A stretch of DNA of 34,216 nucleotides from Saprospiraceae bacterium. GTDB lineage: Bacteria; Bacteroidota; Bacteroidia; Chitinophagales; Saprospiraceae. The notes below the pieces were generated by a model. The model saw only the letters and a list, made by a program, of their open reading frames with translations, was not told where the DNA came from and searched no databases. Shown piece by piece: positions 1-8,512 of the stretch. The stretch is from the NCBI GenBank assembly GCA_027008645.1, contig JALVEE010000119.1, positions 1 through 34,216 of the forward strand, written 5' to 3'. Position numbers and translations under genes: made by a program. Positions within the stretch are counted from its first letter, which is position 1. The number at the start of each line of letters is the position of its first letter.

Positions 1-103
1 TTTACTGTTAATGGGAGAGCTGGTGCTTTCCCTCTCATAATTTTTGTTTTTTGGTTATTCTCTTTAAACGTTTTAATATTGGATTTATTTTGTTCTTGGC
101 GCA

Positions 104-270
104 CTAGTGTCAAGTCAAGTGTAATGTTTCGGTTAAGTTGATGTTATTTTTGTCGAGAACAACGCATATAATTTTAAGCATAGCCGTAGCTATGGTGGAA
201 ATTATTAATGCAGTTATCGGCAAAAAGAACGATTACTTATCGTGAAAGAGTATTCTTGACTTAACACTAG
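104..270. repeat. 167-bp imperfect palindrome (MITE-like or structured element)
   Basis: The outer arms CTAGTGTCAAGTCAAG (104-119) and CTTGACTTAACACTAG (255-270) are reverse complements with one mismatch. At the centre CATAGC (179-184) pairs with GCTATG (189-194) around CGTA, and ATAATTT (168-174) pairs with AAATTAT (199-205). All three pairs share the same centre near 187, and the sequence between them is also partly complementary. The whole element could therefore fold as one long hairpin. No open frame of useful length lies inside and no target duplication is evident. The rest of 1-479 shows no gene. Confidence 0.7.
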
Positions 271-479
271 GAGTATTTAAGTAGATATATGTAGTGTTTT
301 GCCTAGATATGGATTTTTCTTGCTGAGATCAGAAAAATTTAAGCAAAGGTTAACAAGAAAATTCAAATGTAATTAATAAGGACTATTTGGTATAAAAACC
401 TACTTTGCGAGACTCAGCATTACTTTTGTTGTGCTAGGGGGGTATTCAATATTAAATCGTATAATTCTTAATATTACAG

Positions 480-1292
480 TCACAATTTTCTTACGATAAT
501 ATTTATTTCCGGTACAATAAAAAGTAATTTTTTTCCTAAATATCTTGACAAGTTATAAAACCATTTCCAATTTTCAAACGGTAATTTTTTTCTGCCTGAT
601 ATTATACGAAAGCCCCTTTTATCTATAACCGCTTTTTTGGGAAGATTTAAGGAATCAAGTATCATTTTTTCCAGATTATTATGTGTAAATGCTTGTTGTG
701 TATCACCGGTTTTTCTATTGCTTATATTGTGGTAAAAACTATCCAATTGGGCTATACCGGGTGGTTTCACAGGTGTTGCTACCAATAATATTCCATTTTT
801 TTTCAATACTCTTCCCATATCTTTTACTATTTGCTTTGGATTGGGAAGGTGTTCTATTACGTGAGATGCCAAAACAATATCAAAGTATTTATCACTATAT
901 GGTATTTTTTCTTTTTCTAAATTTATCTCTTTTATTTCATATCCGATATGTCTGCAAAATTCAACTCTTTCTTTCCAGACTTCTATTCCATACCATTTCA
1001 ATTTATCTTTAAAGTGTTGGTCAAAGAAAAATTTAAAAAATCCTTCTCCTGCTCCAACATCCAGTATTTTCATTCCTTCTTTCAAATCTCCGTTGTTTAT
1101 CAGCAATTCCACTGCACTTTTGTACCTTTCATAAAAAAGATCATAATTTCTATATCCGGGGATTGTTCCGAATGAAAGTTTTTTATGAATATCTCTACCG
1201 AATGGTTTTATTGGGGATTTACTCCATTTATTTTGATATTCATAAAACTCATCAATATGGTATTTTGAAAAAAAATCATCAATTGTTTTCAT
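480..1292 (-). CDS. Class I SAM-dependent methyltransferase
   Basis: Predicted 270-residue cytosolic methyltransferase of the Methyltransf_11/25 type. The SAM-binding glycine-rich motif I LDVGAGEG is at residues 77-84, the acidic residue ending strand 2 is in GIEVW (about 102-106), and the motif FDIVLASHVIEHL (137-149) is typical of UbiE/BioC-like enzymes. There is no signal peptide or membrane segment. The N-terminal 70 residues, rich in Tyr, Phe and Lys, are a family-specific cap that I cannot assign. The substrate cannot be read from the sequence; small molecules, sugars of surface glycans or lipids are all possible. The gene stands alone between two long non-coding stretches, so context gives no pathway. 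The start is supported by a -7 box about 20 bases upstream. Confidence 0.85.
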   Translation of the reverse strand: MKTIDDFFSKYHIDEFYEYQNKWSKSPIKPFGRDIHKKLSFGTIPGYRNYDLFYERYKSAVELLINNGDLKEGMKILDVGAGEGFFKFFFDQHFKDKLKWYGIEVWKERVEFCRHIGYEIKEINLEKEKIPYSDKYFDIVLASHVIEHLPNPKQIVKDMGRVLKKNGILLVATPVKPPGIAQLDSFYHNISNRKTGDTQQAFTHNNLEKMILDSLNLPKKAVIDKRGFRIISGRKKLPFENWKWFYNLSRYLGKKLLFIVPEINIIVRKL

Positions 1293-1312
1293 ATTATTGA
1301 TATTAGTGGAAG

Positions 1313-1320
1313 CAAAAATA
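1313..1320 (-). promoter_or_regulatory. Bacteroidota-type -7 box for the methyltransferase gene
   Basis: On the minus strand the sequence reads TATTTTTG, a full match to TAnnTTTG, ending 20 bases before the ATG at 1292. No clear TTG -33 element is visible at the expected distance. Confidence 0.45.
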
Positions 1321-1690
1321 CTTATAATTTTGAGAAGAATACTTGATTTTTAATTATTTTTGCTGTATTGGTATTGTGAGATTTTTCTTATAAGTGAAAG
1401 CTGTCTGTAATTAATATAAAACGAAATTACAATTTCCGATTTTTGTTGCAGTTGCATATTGAAATCCGGCAATTAATTTAGTGCTGTAATTGTATGGGTT
1501 TTGATTCTTTAATTTGAAACTTCCTAAGTCAAATATTTAGTAAAAAATCTTAAATCGTATATCGTTAATCAGTGTTCGATATTTAACCCGAATTTCGAGA
1601 CTTTGTTTAAGTAAAATCAAATAGCTAACTTTGAATCGTAGAAACAAAGCTTAAAAAATACCGTAGATTAAGAGCCGTCACAACTCCTTT

Positions 1691-2180
1691 CCCTTGCTAA
1701 GGGCTTACGTTATGACACATCTTTTAATAAGTGTGATAACGATAGCTTTCTCTTGAGAGATTTGATTCCGGTTTTAGCACCCATCCCCAGCCCTTCCCTC
1801 ACAAAGGGAAGGGAGAAGTGGAGGTGCTTGATTACTAAAAATAGCTATTTGAGAATCATCTTGTTTTATAACTAAATTGTATTATTTTGTGAAAAAAGCG
1901 TTGCTATTGCGGGTTGCAGCTTCCTCCCTTGTAAGGGAGGATTGAGGTGGGTTCTAAATAAAAGATCATGCAAATATTATTACACAAATGTGGAGTTTTA
2001 ACGTATTTCACTTTATTTGTACCAAATATCTAACTTGTGTAGTTGCTATATATGTACAAAAAAAGACAACTTTTGACCAAAATATAAATATAGCTTCCGT
2101 TATGATAAATCTTAATTTTTTTTGCTTTAAGATGTGTCATAACGTAAGCCTTGCCAAGGGAAGGGTCGGGGATGGGTTCT
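1691..2180. repeat. Cluster of GC-rich hairpin repeats bounded by a 22-bp inverted repeat
   Basis: This lies in a gene-free stretch (1293-2519). A perfect 22-bp inverted repeat, beginning GGCTTACGTTATGACACATC, sits at 1702-1723 and 2129-2150. Four hairpins lie in or beside it: CCCTTGCTAAGGG (1691-1703), CCCTTCCCT with AGGGAAGGG (1791-1813), CCTCCCTT with AAGGGAGG (1923-1940), and CCTTGCCAAGG (2149-2159). Conserved tails such as CCCATCCCC (1781-1789) and GGGGATGGG (2168-2176) are also inverted copies. Such CCCTTCCCT/AGGGAAGGG units resemble dispersed intergenic repeats of many environmental bacteria. The remainder of 1293-2519 shows no credible gene. Confidence 0.75.
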
Positions 2181-2457
2181 TACATCCGAATTACTAATGA
2201 CTAAACAGTTTAGTTAGATGGAATTATTCACAAGTATTTCTATTACGAGCTTAAACTACATGCAATTAAAGGAAATGCTTAAAAATTTTATACATCAAAA
2301 ATAGGGGGCCATTTACTCAGTAAAAATTTCTTGCGCTTCCATTTACTATTGGTATTTTGAACTCTCACTACGAAAACCCGTGAATAATGCGGCTTGAATG
2401 GAATAATGAATTTCGATCAATTATCAATGAATGATGAATTTTGGAAGTTTCAAACTG

Positions 2458-2490
2458 AAAAAAAAAGAGGCTGCCTGTATGACAACCTCT
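2458..2490 (-). terminator. Rho-independent terminator of hppA
   Basis: Read on the minus strand, AGAGGTTGTC, loop ATACA and GGCAGCCTCT form a 10-bp stem with two G-U pairs, followed by a run of about eight T. It begins 30 bases after the hppA stop codon. Confidence 0.85.
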
Positions 2491-2519
2491 ATATATAATT
2501 TAGTTTATTCTATTTAGCT

Positions 2520-4670
2520 TTACAACATAGCAGCGATTATAAGAGCTACTACAGACATAAGTTTTATCAAGATATTCAAAGATGGACCGGAAGTATCCTT
2601 GAAAGGATCACCAACAGTATCGCCTGTTACGGCAGCTGCATGAGCTTCCGAGCCTTTTTTAACAATTTTTCCATCTATTTCAAATCCTTCTTCAATCATT
2701 TTCTTTGCATTGTCCCATGCACCTCCGGCATTGGATTGGAATATTGCCATTAAAACTCCGGTTACAGTCACACCTGCGAGTAAGCCTCCCAACATTTCTG
2801 CTCCTCCTAAGAAACCTATCACAATAGGTGATAAAACGGCTATTAGACCGGGGATTACCATTTCTCTAATGGATGCTTTTGTTGAGATTTCAACACATTT
2901 TTCATATTCAGCTTTCTCACTGGCTAAATGTAATGTTTCTATATCTTCTTTGCTCCATTTGCTTTCATCCTCTTCATCATTTCTTTGCATTACTTTCAGG
3001 GCAGCAGCTAGTTCGGGGATATTGTGAAACTGTCTTCTTACTTCATCAATCATATCTTTTGCTGCTTTTCCAACAGCTCCCATAGCCAAAGATGAAAACA
3101 AAAAAGGAAGCATACCACCAAGTAATAATCCTGCCATTACAAAAGGTTTGGAGATATCTATACTTTGGATATTAGCAGTTTTCATAAATGCAGAAAACAA
3201 TGCTAATGCTGTCAATGCAGCACTACCAATTGCAAATCCTTTTCCAATAGCTGCTGTAGTGTTACCAATTGCATCAAGTTTATCAGTTCTTTCTCTAACT
3301 TCGGGGGGTAATTTGGACATTTCTGCAATTCCACCTGCGTTATCTGCGATAGGTCCATAAGCGTCAACAGCCAATTGGATTCCCAGATTGGATAACATTC
3401 CTACTGCGGCAATGGCAATTCCATATAAACCTGCGAATTTATAAGCTCCTATTATTGCTGCTGATAAAATGATTATAGGGAAGAATGTTGATTCCATTCC
3501 AACACTAAGTCCGGAGATAATATTGGTTGCTGATCCTGTTGTTGATTGTTTCAATATACGAATAACAGGTTTTTTTCCTGTTCCGGTATAAAATTCAGTT
3601 GCTAAACCGATCAGCGTTCCTGATACAAGCCCTATAATAATAGCCATGAATATTCCAAAAGAGCTATAATCTTTTCCTCCATATTCCCAATGGTGTGGCA
3701 TTAGCCATTCGACAACAAAATATGTTGATATTATCATAATAGCTGCAGATATCAATTCTCCTTTGTGTAGAGCTGTACCCGGATTTCCGCCGTCTTTAAC
3801 CCTTACAAAAAAAGTACCTAAAATGGAAGTGAGGATACCTGTTGCAGCAATGACTAAAGGTAATATTACTGCATTCAATTCAAGATCTCCTGTAAATCCG
3901 GTTACTCCTATAAATAGTGCTCCGAGTACCATTGTACTGATGATAGAACCTACATAGGACTCAAAAAGGTCGGCTCCCATGCCGGCAACATCACCTACAT
4001 TGTCTCCTACATTATCAGCTATTGTAGCGGGATTAAGCGGATGGTCTTCAGGAATACCTGCTTCTACTTTTCCAACTAAATCTGCTCCTACATCTGCTGC
4101 TTTGGTATATATACCTCCACCTACACGAGCAAATAAAGCTATTGACGAAGCACCAAAAGAAAAACCTGTGACTACAGATATTACCTTATTAACATCCCAT
4201 CCTAAACCTGAATATATTAAAAATAATGACCCTAAGCCCACTATTCCCAATCCTACAACTGCTAAGCCCATAACACTTCCTCCTGTAAAAGCTACCTCTA
4301 AAGCTTCTCCCAAACCTTTTCTTGCAGCATTAGTAGTTCTTACATTGGCATTTGTTGCAACTCTCATACCGATAAAACCTGCAAGTGCCGAAGCAAAAGC
4401 TCCTAACATAAATGATATTCCTATCAACCATGACGAGGTTTGTGGATTTGCACTAAATGCCAATAAGCCAATAGCTATAAGCACAAAAATCCATAGAACT
4501 TTGTATTCTGCAAATAAAAATGCCATAGCACCTTTTTTGATATGTGATGCTATTTCAGACATTCTCTCAGTTCCCTCATCTTTCTTTGCAACCCAAGAAG
4601 CTCTCCAATATGTGAAGAGCAAAGCAATTACTCCAACAGCAATTACTCCATAAATAATTTGATTTACCAT
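2520..4670 (-). CDS. hppA: K+-dependent membrane-bound ion-pumping pyrophosphatase
   Basis: Integral-membrane pyrophosphatase (716 residues, about 16 helices expected for the family) that hydrolyses pyrophosphate and exports Na+ and/or H+. The substrate-binding loop from [20 protein letters not shown] (190-209) through DNVGDNVGD (219-227), and the C-terminal [15 protein letters not shown], are all present. The determinant [10 protein letters not shown] (469-478) has Ala and Gly where K+-independent enzymes carry Lys and Thr, so this is the K+-dependent class. Many Bacteroidota members of that class pump Na+, but I cannot fix ion specificity by eye. The frame stays open 20 codons further upstream. 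I chose the ATG at 4670 because it gives the standard N-terminus (MVNQIIYG) and because a -7 box lies inside the extension. The gene is divergent from pta and ends in a clear terminator. Confidence 0.96.
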   Translation of the reverse strand: MVNQIIYGVIAVGVIALLFTYWRASWVAKKDEGTERMSEIASHIKKGAMAFLFAEYKVLWIFVLIAIGLLAFSANPQTSSWLIGISFMLGAFASALAGFIGMRVATNANVRTTNAARKGLGEALEVAFTGGSVMGLAVVGLGIVGLGSLFLIYSGLGWDVNKVISVVTGFSFGASSIALFARVGGGIYTKAADVGADLVGKVEAGIPEDHPLNPATIADNVGDNVGDVAGMGADLFESYVGSIISTMVLGALFIGVTGFTGDLELNAVILPLVIAATGILTSILGTFFVRVKDGGNPGTALHKGELISAAIMIISTYFVVEWLMPHHWEYGGKDYSSFGIFMAIIIGLVSGTLIGLATEFYTGTGKKPVIRILKQSTTGSATNIISGLSVGMESTFFPIIILSAAIIGAYKFAGLYGIAIAAVGMLSNLGIQLAVDAYGPIADNAGGIAEMSKLPPEVRERTDKLDAIGNTTAAIGKGFAIGSAALTALALFSAFMKTANIQSIDISKPFVMAGLLLGGMLPFLFSSLAMGAVGKAAKDMIDEVRRQFHNIPELAAALKVMQRNDEEDESKWSKEDIETLHLASEKAEYEKCVEISTKASIREMVIPGLIAVLSPIVIGFLGGAEMLGGLLAGVTVTGVLMAIFQSNAGGAWDNAKKMIEEGFEIDGKIVKKGSEAHAAAVTGDTVGDPFKDTSGPSLNILIKLMSVVALIIAAML

Positions 4671-4701
4671 AAGCGTAGTGTGTTTTGTTTTTATTAATGC
4701 A

Positions 4702-4709
4702 CAAAAATA
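4702..4709 (-). promoter_or_regulatory. -7 box for hppA
   Basis: The minus strand reads TATTTTTG, matching TAnnTTTG, about 31 bases before the ATG at 4670. It supports that start over the upstream ATG at 4730. No good -33 TTG is seen. Confidence 0.4.
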
Positions 4710-4872
4710 ACTATTTATCTTTATTTTCATTTAAAATAAAGATAGTTTTTGTACTCAGAGTGAAAAAAAAGTATAATATCTCACTAATTTAGATTGGTTA
4801 TATATATATCCTGTTAACATATGAATTAAATATTTTTTCCGATAATTTGCTGTCATATAAAAGTAATGAATG

Positions 4873-4880
4873 TACATTTG
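4873..4880 (+). promoter_or_regulatory. -7 box for the pta-ackA operon
   Basis: TACATTTG followed by CGCC is a strong match to the Bacteroidota TAnnTTTG promoter element, 29 bases before the pta ATG. A TTTG about 23 bases upstream could serve as the -33 element, with spacing a little longer than usual. Confidence 0.65.
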
Positions 4881-4909
4881 CGCCTTAAAAAAATAAAAAT
4901 TATAATAAA

Positions 4910-7006
4910 ATGAGCAAAGCAGTTTATATAGCAACGATGGAACCGGGAAGCGGTAAGTCAATTGTAACTCTTGGATTGATGAGGATGCTATTGGGAAAAG
5001 TAGCCAAAGTGGGCTATTTTAGACCAATAATAGGAGACTTAGAAAAAGGAGAAGTGGATAATCACATAAATACGGTATTAAAGCATTTTAATTTATCAAT
5101 AAAGTATGAAGATGCGTATGCATTTAGCAAAAGTGAAGTTTTATCCAAAATTCATGATGGAGAACTCGATGAAGTTTTTGATACGATAATCGAAAAGTAC
5201 AAAACTCTTGAGGAAATCTATGATTTTGTGCTTGTGGAGGGAACGGATTTTTCGGGTGAAGGTACTGCAACTGAATTGGAGATTAATACCGATATAGCCA
5301 AGAACCTTGGAATTCCTGCAATAATTGTGGAGGGAGGAAAAGGCAAAACCATGACTGAATTTGTGAATAATCTGCTATCTGCCTATGATTTGTTTGAAAG
5401 TAAAGAAGTCAAAGTGCTTTCCGTAGTCGCAAATATGATTCAGCCTGAGAATTTGGATTGGGTAAAAGAAGAGTTGTGCAAAGAGTTAAAGGGTAAAGTA
5501 TTGGTCAATGTTATTCCTTTGAATGATTTTCTTGGAAATCCGACAGTTAAGGAGGTAGCTCGAAGCTTAAATGCCGAGGTCATTTGTGAGAACCCAAAAA
5601 AACTCAACAAACAGATAGATAATTATGTGATAGGGGCGATGCAGCTTAGAAATTATTTGCCCAGGCTTAAAGATAATTCTTTAATAGTAACTCCCGGAGA
5701 TAGATATGATATTATACTTGGTGCTATTCAAGCGAATATATCTGAAAATTATCCACCTATATCTGGAATAGTGCTTACAGGTGGTTTGAGGCCTGAGGCG
5801 ACAATTCTCGATTTGATTGAAGGAATACCTAATAAATTACCGCTTTTGATTGTAGATAAAAATACTTATGAGATTTCGCAGGCCATTGGTGAAATAAAAC
5901 CTAGAATTTATGCGGCTAATCGCGATAAAATAATGACATCTATTAGAGTATTTGATAATCATGTTGATGGTCAAAGACTTTCTGATGCTTTAATCACATT
6001 TGAGACAAAAGGGATTACTCCAAGGATGTTTCAATACAACTTGCTTAAAAGAGCACAGAAGCACAAAAAACGAATTGTACTTCCGGAGGGGAATGATGAC
6101 AGGGTATTGACGGCAGCTTCACGTCTGATTAATCAAAATGTTGTAGATCTGATTATTCTGGGAAAGGAAGCTGAAATAAGGAAAAGGGTTAGGTTTCTTG
6201 GCTTGAGAATGGATTTTGACAAAGTACGAATCATTGACCCGGTTGAATCCGAATATTTTGATGATTATGCAAAGACGCTTTATGAGTTGAGAAAGCACAA
6301 AAATATGAATTTGGCAATGGCACAAGACAAAATGGAAGATGTTTCTTATTTTGGTACCATGATGGTTTACAAAGGCGATGCAGATGGAATGGTTTCCGGA
6401 GCAGCTCACGCTACTCAACATACGATTCTTCCCGCATTGCAATTTATTAAAACAAAACCCGGAGTCTCCGTAGTATCGTCTATTTTCTTTATGTGTCTCG
6501 AGGACAGAGTATCTGTATTTGGAGATTGTGCTATAAATCCAAATCCTACTGCTGAGCAATTGGCTGAAATAGCAATTTCATCAGCAGATTCTGCAACTGC
6601 GTTTGATATTGAACCTTTGGTCGCCATGCTTTCTTATTCATCTGGAAAGTCAGGGATAGGAGAAGATGTAGATAAAGTAAGAAAAGCGACTGAAATAGTA
6701 AAAGCAAAACGTCCGGATATAAAAATAGAGGGGCCAATCCAGTATGATGCTGCTGTTGACCCGTATATTGCAGGAAATAAGTTGCCTGATTCTGAAGTGG
6801 CCGGGAAAGCTAGTGTCCTTATATTTCCCGATCTTAATACCGGCAATAATACATACAAGGCTGTCCAACGTGAAACCGGAACAATAGCAATTGGCCCAAT
6901 GCTTCAAGGCTTGAACAAGCCGGTCAATGATTTGAGTAGAGGATGTACCATTGACGATATATATAATACAGTTATTATTACGGCAATTCAAGCTCAAGGG
7001 CTCTAA
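4910..7006 (+). CDS. pta: Phosphate acetyltransferase, long (three-domain) form
   Basis: Converts acetyl-CoA and phosphate to acetyl phosphate, the step before acetate kinase. The 698-residue length matches the long form. It has an N-terminal BioD-like P-loop domain (EPGSGKS at 11-17), a middle DRTGG domain (roughly 215-330), and a C-terminal catalytic PTA/PTB domain from about residue 375. The catalytic domain is marked by RIVLPEGNDDRVL, DGMVSGAAHATQHTI and SGKSGIGEDVDKV. Cytosolic. ackA follows in the same direction with 46 bases between the pta stop and the preferred ackA start, so the two almost certainly form an operon. The start is supported by the -7 box at 4873-4880. Confidence 0.97.
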   Translation: MSKAVYIATMEPGSGKSIVTLGLMRMLLGKVAKVGYFRPIIGDLEKGEVDNHINTVLKHFNLSIKYEDAYAFSKSEVLSKIHDGELDEVFDTIIEKYKTLEEIYDFVLVEGTDFSGEGTATELEINTDIAKNLGIPAIIVEGGKGKTMTEFVNNLLSAYDLFESKEVKVLSVVANMIQPENLDWVKEELCKELKGKVLVNVIPLNDFLGNPTVKEVARSLNAEVICENPKKLNKQIDNYVIGAMQLRNYLPRLKDNSLIVTPGDRYDIILGAIQANISENYPPISGIVLTGGLRPEATILDLIEGIPNKLPLLIVDKNTYEISQAIGEIKPRIYAANRDKIMTSIRVFDNHVDGQRLSDALITFETKGITPRMFQYNLLKRAQKHKKRIVLPEGNDDRVLTAASRLINQNVVDLIILGKEAEIRKRVRFLGLRMDFDKVRIIDPVESEYFDDYAKTLYELRKHKNMNLAMAQDKMEDVSYFGTMMVYKGDADGMVSGAAHATQHTILPALQFIKTKPGVSVVSSIFFMCLEDRVSVFGDCAINPNPTAEQLAEIAISSADSATAFDIEPLVAMLSYSSGKSGIGEDVDKVRKATEIVKAKRPDIKIEGPIQYDAAVDPYIAGNKLPDSEVAGKASVLIFPDLNTGNNTYKAVQRETGTIAIGPMLQGLNKPVNDLSRGCTIDDIYNTVIITAIQAQGL

Positions 7007-7052
7007 AAAATAAATACTTGAATCCGGAATGACTAAGGTAAATAATAAACAT

Positions 7053-8237
7053 ATGAAAATATTGGTTGTAAATTCGGGAAGTTCATCTATCAAATATCAA
7101 CTTATAAGTATTCCCGAAAAAGAAGTTATTTGTAAAGGTTTGGTCGAAAGAATCGGATATGACAATGCGGTTATTCATTTTAAATCTGCCAAGTATTCCT
7201 TTGATATGGAATTGCCTATACCTGATCATCAAGCGGGTTTGGAAAAAGTAGCAGGCTTGCTACTCGATTCTAAAAAAGGAGTTATCTCTGATGCAAATGA
7301 GGTATATGCAGTCGGTCATAGGGTAGTGCATGGTGGAAGCACTTTTGTGAAAACTACTGTTATTGACGATAAGGTTAAGCGGGAAATTAAATCGTTGTTT
7401 TCTCTCGCTCCTTTACATAATCCTCCAAATCTGACAGGAATAGAAGTTGCTGAAAAGGTATTCGGAGGAGCAATACAAGTTGCGGTTTTTGACACGGCAT
7501 TTCATCAGACTATTCCTGAAGCAGCTCATAGATATGCCATACCCAATGAGTTTTACGATAAGGAACATATCAGATTATACGGTTTTCACGGTACCAGCCA
7601 TCAATATGTATCAAGAAAAGCCATAGAAGCCTTGAATAAAAAATCTACCAAGATAATCACAATTCATCTTGGAAACGGTTGTAGTATGACAGCTGTAAAA
7701 GATGGTAAAAGTGTCGATCACAGTCTTGGCTTTGGTCCGATGAATGGATTGATTATGGGAACTAGAAGTGGTGATATTGATCAATCTGTGGTGCTTTATC
7801 TCCAGGAAAAATTAGGATATAGTTCTGAAGAAGTCGGTACATTGCTCCAGAAGAAAAGTGGAATGTTGGGATTGACAGGAGTAAGTGACTTGCGTGATAT
7901 AGAATCAGCTGCTGCCCGTGGTGATAAACAGGCTCAATTGGCTCTTGAAATGAATGCATATCGAATCAGGAAATATATCGGTAGTTATGCTGCTGCTATG
8001 AATGGTTTGGATGCTATTGTATTTACAGCGGGAATAGGTGAAAATTCTGAATTGATTAGAGAAATGGTATGCAGAGATATGGATTTTATGGGAATATCAA
8101 TAGATGCTTATAAGAATGCCGGACGAATAACCGAAATGAAATCTATTGAATCCAAAAGCTCTACGGTAAAAATATTTGTAATCCCTACAAACGAAGAATT
8201 GGAGATTGCAATGCAAACTTATTCGTTGTTGAAGTAA
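7053..8237 (+). CDS. ackA: Acetate kinase
   Basis: Makes ATP and acetate from acetyl phosphate, completing the Pta-AckA route of substrate-level phosphorylation. Family motifs run in order: VVNSGSSSIKYQL at the N-terminus, GHRVVHGG, the LAPLHNPPNL loop, FDTAFHQTIPEAA, YGFHGTSHQYVS, the phosphate-binding THLGNGCSMTAVKDGKSVDH, MGTRSGDIDQSV, and FTAGIGENS. The ATG at 7053 gives 394 residues and the canonical MKILVVNSGSS start. An ATG eight codons earlier (7029) is open but would add a non-conserved tail. Second gene of the pta operon, followed by a bidirectional terminator. Confidence 0.97.
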   Translation: MKILVVNSGSSSIKYQLISIPEKEVICKGLVERIGYDNAVIHFKSAKYSFDMELPIPDHQAGLEKVAGLLLDSKKGVISDANEVYAVGHRVVHGGSTFVKTTVIDDKVKREIKSLFSLAPLHNPPNLTGIEVAEKVFGGAIQVAVFDTAFHQTIPEAAHRYAIPNEFYDKEHIRLYGFHGTSHQYVSRKAIEALNKKSTKIITIHLGNGCSMTAVKDGKSVDHSLGFGPMNGLIMGTRSGDIDQSVVLYLQEKLGYSSEEVGTLLQKKSGMLGLTGVSDLRDIESAAARGDKQAQLALEMNAYRIRKYIGSYAAAMNGLDAIVFTAGIGENSELIREMVCRDMDFMGISIDAYKNAGRITEMKSIESKSSTVKIFVIPTNEELEIAMQTYSLLK

Positions 8238-8450
8238 GTTTCAGAATCTTTTCGAGTTTCTTGGTTTCAAGGCGAGTGTATTTATATTATGCAAGAGTCT
8301 TGGATTTGTTTTCAAAAGCCAGCTTCAGAATCTCTTTTAAACATGAGACGTAGGACTCGCAAGCCGACGTAGGAGGATTGTGAAGCCGGGTAAAATATGT
8401 CAGTTTAAATCAATCCAGCTTCAGAATCTCTTCGAGCTTCTGAGTCTTAC
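8238..8450. repeat. Intergenic repeats downstream of ackA
   Basis: A short unit built on CTTCAGAATCTCTT occurs at 8322-8335 and 8417-8430, with a variant TTTCAGAATCTTTT at 8240-8253. A second unit, 8345-8390 (GACGTAGGACTCGCAAGCC to TGAAGCCGG), recurs in opposite orientation at 14652-14699. No gene is seen here. Confidence 0.55.
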
Positions 8451-8466
8451 TTACAAGGACAAAAAA

Positions 8467-8494
8467 AGGCTGCCTTTTCAGACAGCCTCTTTTT
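8467..8494. terminator. Bidirectional terminator between ackA and the convergent T9SS gene
   Basis: AGGCTGCC (8467-8474), loop TTTTCA and GACAGCCT (8481-8488) form an 8-bp stem. A T run follows on the plus strand, and the run of A before the stem gives a T run on the minus strand. It can end transcripts from both sides and shares its core with the hppA terminator. Confidence 0.88.
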
Positions 8495-8512
8495 ATATAA
8501 AATTATCTTAAA

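Noticed and set aside
1988-2197. 69-codon plus-strand frame
   Set aside because: It runs through the hairpin repeats and one arm of the 22-bp inverted repeat; composition is not coding-like.
3979-4653. 224-codon plus-strand frame
   Set aside because: It lies wholly antisense to the conserved hppA coding region; its Pro/Thr/Ala-rich translation is the usual shadow of a membrane-protein gene.
6119-7093. Several minus-strand frames over pta
   Set aside because: Antisense to a fully conserved enzyme; no start signal, promoter or recognisable domain.
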